Shown here piece by piece: positions 63,136 to 64,000 of a DNA stretch of 64,000 nucleotides. Made by a program: the position numbers and the translations under genes. Source of the stretch: Akebia trifoliata (taxonomy: Eukaryota > Streptophyta > Magnoliopsida > Ranunculales > Lardizabalaceae). Location of the stretch: positions 26,155,996 through 26,219,995 of the forward strand of contig CM030719.1 of NCBI GenBank assembly GCA_017979445.1, in the 5' to 3' direction. Numbering within the stretch: position 1 is the first letter of the stretch; each line of letters opens with the position of its first letter. Below the pieces are notes generated by a model, which saw only the letters and a program-made list of their open reading frames with translations, did no database searches and was not told the DNA's origin.

Positions 63136-63600
63136 TTTTGCAAATTAAAGAAACGCTTAGATCACGTCTACGGATACTATATATATAATTCCTTTCCTTC
63201 AGAGATCGACAACAAAACAGTAGCTCAAAAGGAACAAAACTATTGTAATAACAGAGAAAAAAGTGTAATTGGTAGTGGAATCAAAGTGAAGAAGAACAAA
63301 CTAAGAAACAAAAGCAAGACCCTTTATAGAATCAAACACATAGAGAAGAATAAAACTCTTTAGCTAGTTTCTTTAATCACCAAGAGAACTCATAAAAGAA
63401 AGAAGAAGAAGAAGAAGAAGAAGACGAAGAGAATTTCTCTCTTTCTTCCTCAATTTTGGTGGGCTTTTGTTCCATGTTTTTTTTTTTTTTTTTCTCTGAA
63501 GTCTACTCTCTATGATCTATCCTTTTTAGGGGGTGTTGGAAATTAGGGTTTTGTGGGGCTATGTGAGTGTGGGCAGGTGGAGAGCACGTCGTTTTCTCGC
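63136..63600 (-). promoter_or_regulatory. AHL promoter / 5' leader region
   Basis: A TATA-like tract (about 63177-63189) sits only about 45 bases upstream of the CTG. Further up are a GAA/TTC microsatellite (63401-63429) and pyrimidine-rich DNA on the minus strand, common in plant leaders. The transcription start cannot be placed from sequence alone. Confidence 0.35.
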
Positions 63601-64000
63601 TACCTGACATTTCAACGGATGACAGAGGAGGAGGAACGGGGGAAATTAAAAAGGGATTTTTTTTATTCATTTTTCATTTGCCTTCTTTTGTAATTATTAA
63701 TATCTTACTTCTCCTCCCTAAAATAAATATTTTGACTCACCTCCTTGGAAGTTTTACTGAAAGAGACTTAGTTGCTAAGCATCTGTAAAGTCTTGAGTCG
63801 TGATGGGGGCAACAATGTCGACATCATCCTCATCTCTACTACGATCAATTTATTAACATGATGCTTTTTGATCCATCCAACATTCATCGTCATAAAACAT
63901 TAGCACTTGGTCAAAATGGTCACGAACTGACATTATATATAAAAATTGTTAAAAAAAAAAAAAAAAACAACGACTAAATCTAAAAAATTTTATTCAATAG
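63601..64000. other. Upstream flank, no gene seen
   Basis: AT-rich DNA with a poly-A run near 63952-63967. A short plus-strand frame (63567-63788) has no recognisable motif. Confidence 0.4.

Noticed and set aside
62741..63188. Plus-strand frames of 135 and 109 codons opposite the AHL gene
   Set aside because: They lie on the complementary strand of a well-conserved GC-richer coding region and show no family features.

Overview
The window is AT-rich nuclear DNA from a flowering plant, most likely a eudicot. The evidence is three intact plant-type nuclear genes with GT-AG introns, including an ethylene receptor and an AT-hook PPC protein, set in a large background of plant transposon remnants. 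No bacterial, organellar or viral gene set is visible.

Genes: (1) A subfamily-II ethylene receptor of ETR2 type at 24295-27232 on the plus strand, two exons, 763 residues. (2) A METTL6/METTL2-type methyltransferase, probably a tRNA N3-methylcytidine enzyme, at 37066-49411 on the plus strand. It has seven exons and 317 residues and is stretched over 12.3 kb by a 7.2 kb and a 2.6 kb intron filled with repeats. (3) An intronless clade-A AHL protein close to AHL20 at 62266-63135 on the minus strand. The codon where the family's initiator Met is expected reads CTG.

Region by region: 1-237 is the right part of a miniature LTR retrotransposon (TRIM) cut by the window edge. 240-24000 is gene-poor and holds tandem duplications, a minisatellite, a non-autonomous CACTA-like element, several hairpin MITE families, a solo LTR nested inside a MITE, and a 1.2 kb hAT-like element with perfect 8-bp target duplications just upstream of the receptor. 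27.3-37 kb holds LTR fragments, including a probable 2.9 kb LTR, and a half copy of a foldback element. The two long methyltransferase introns contain two LTR copies in head-on orientation (40.7-44.7 kb), a LINE 3' end and a tRNA-derived SINE. 49.4-62.2 kb is repeats and single-copy AT-rich DNA without a recognisable gene.

The three genes are not an operon or pathway cluster; they are ordinary independent plant genes. I found no undescribed multi-gene system. The most distinctive observations are a palindromic MITE family sitting in (TA)n microsatellites at each complete copy, the nested solo LTR with intact target duplication, a MITE with its own empty-site copy beside it, and the AHL start-codon substitution. 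No search was possible, so family names rest on remembered protein and repeat features, and repeat boundaries without a target duplication are approximate.
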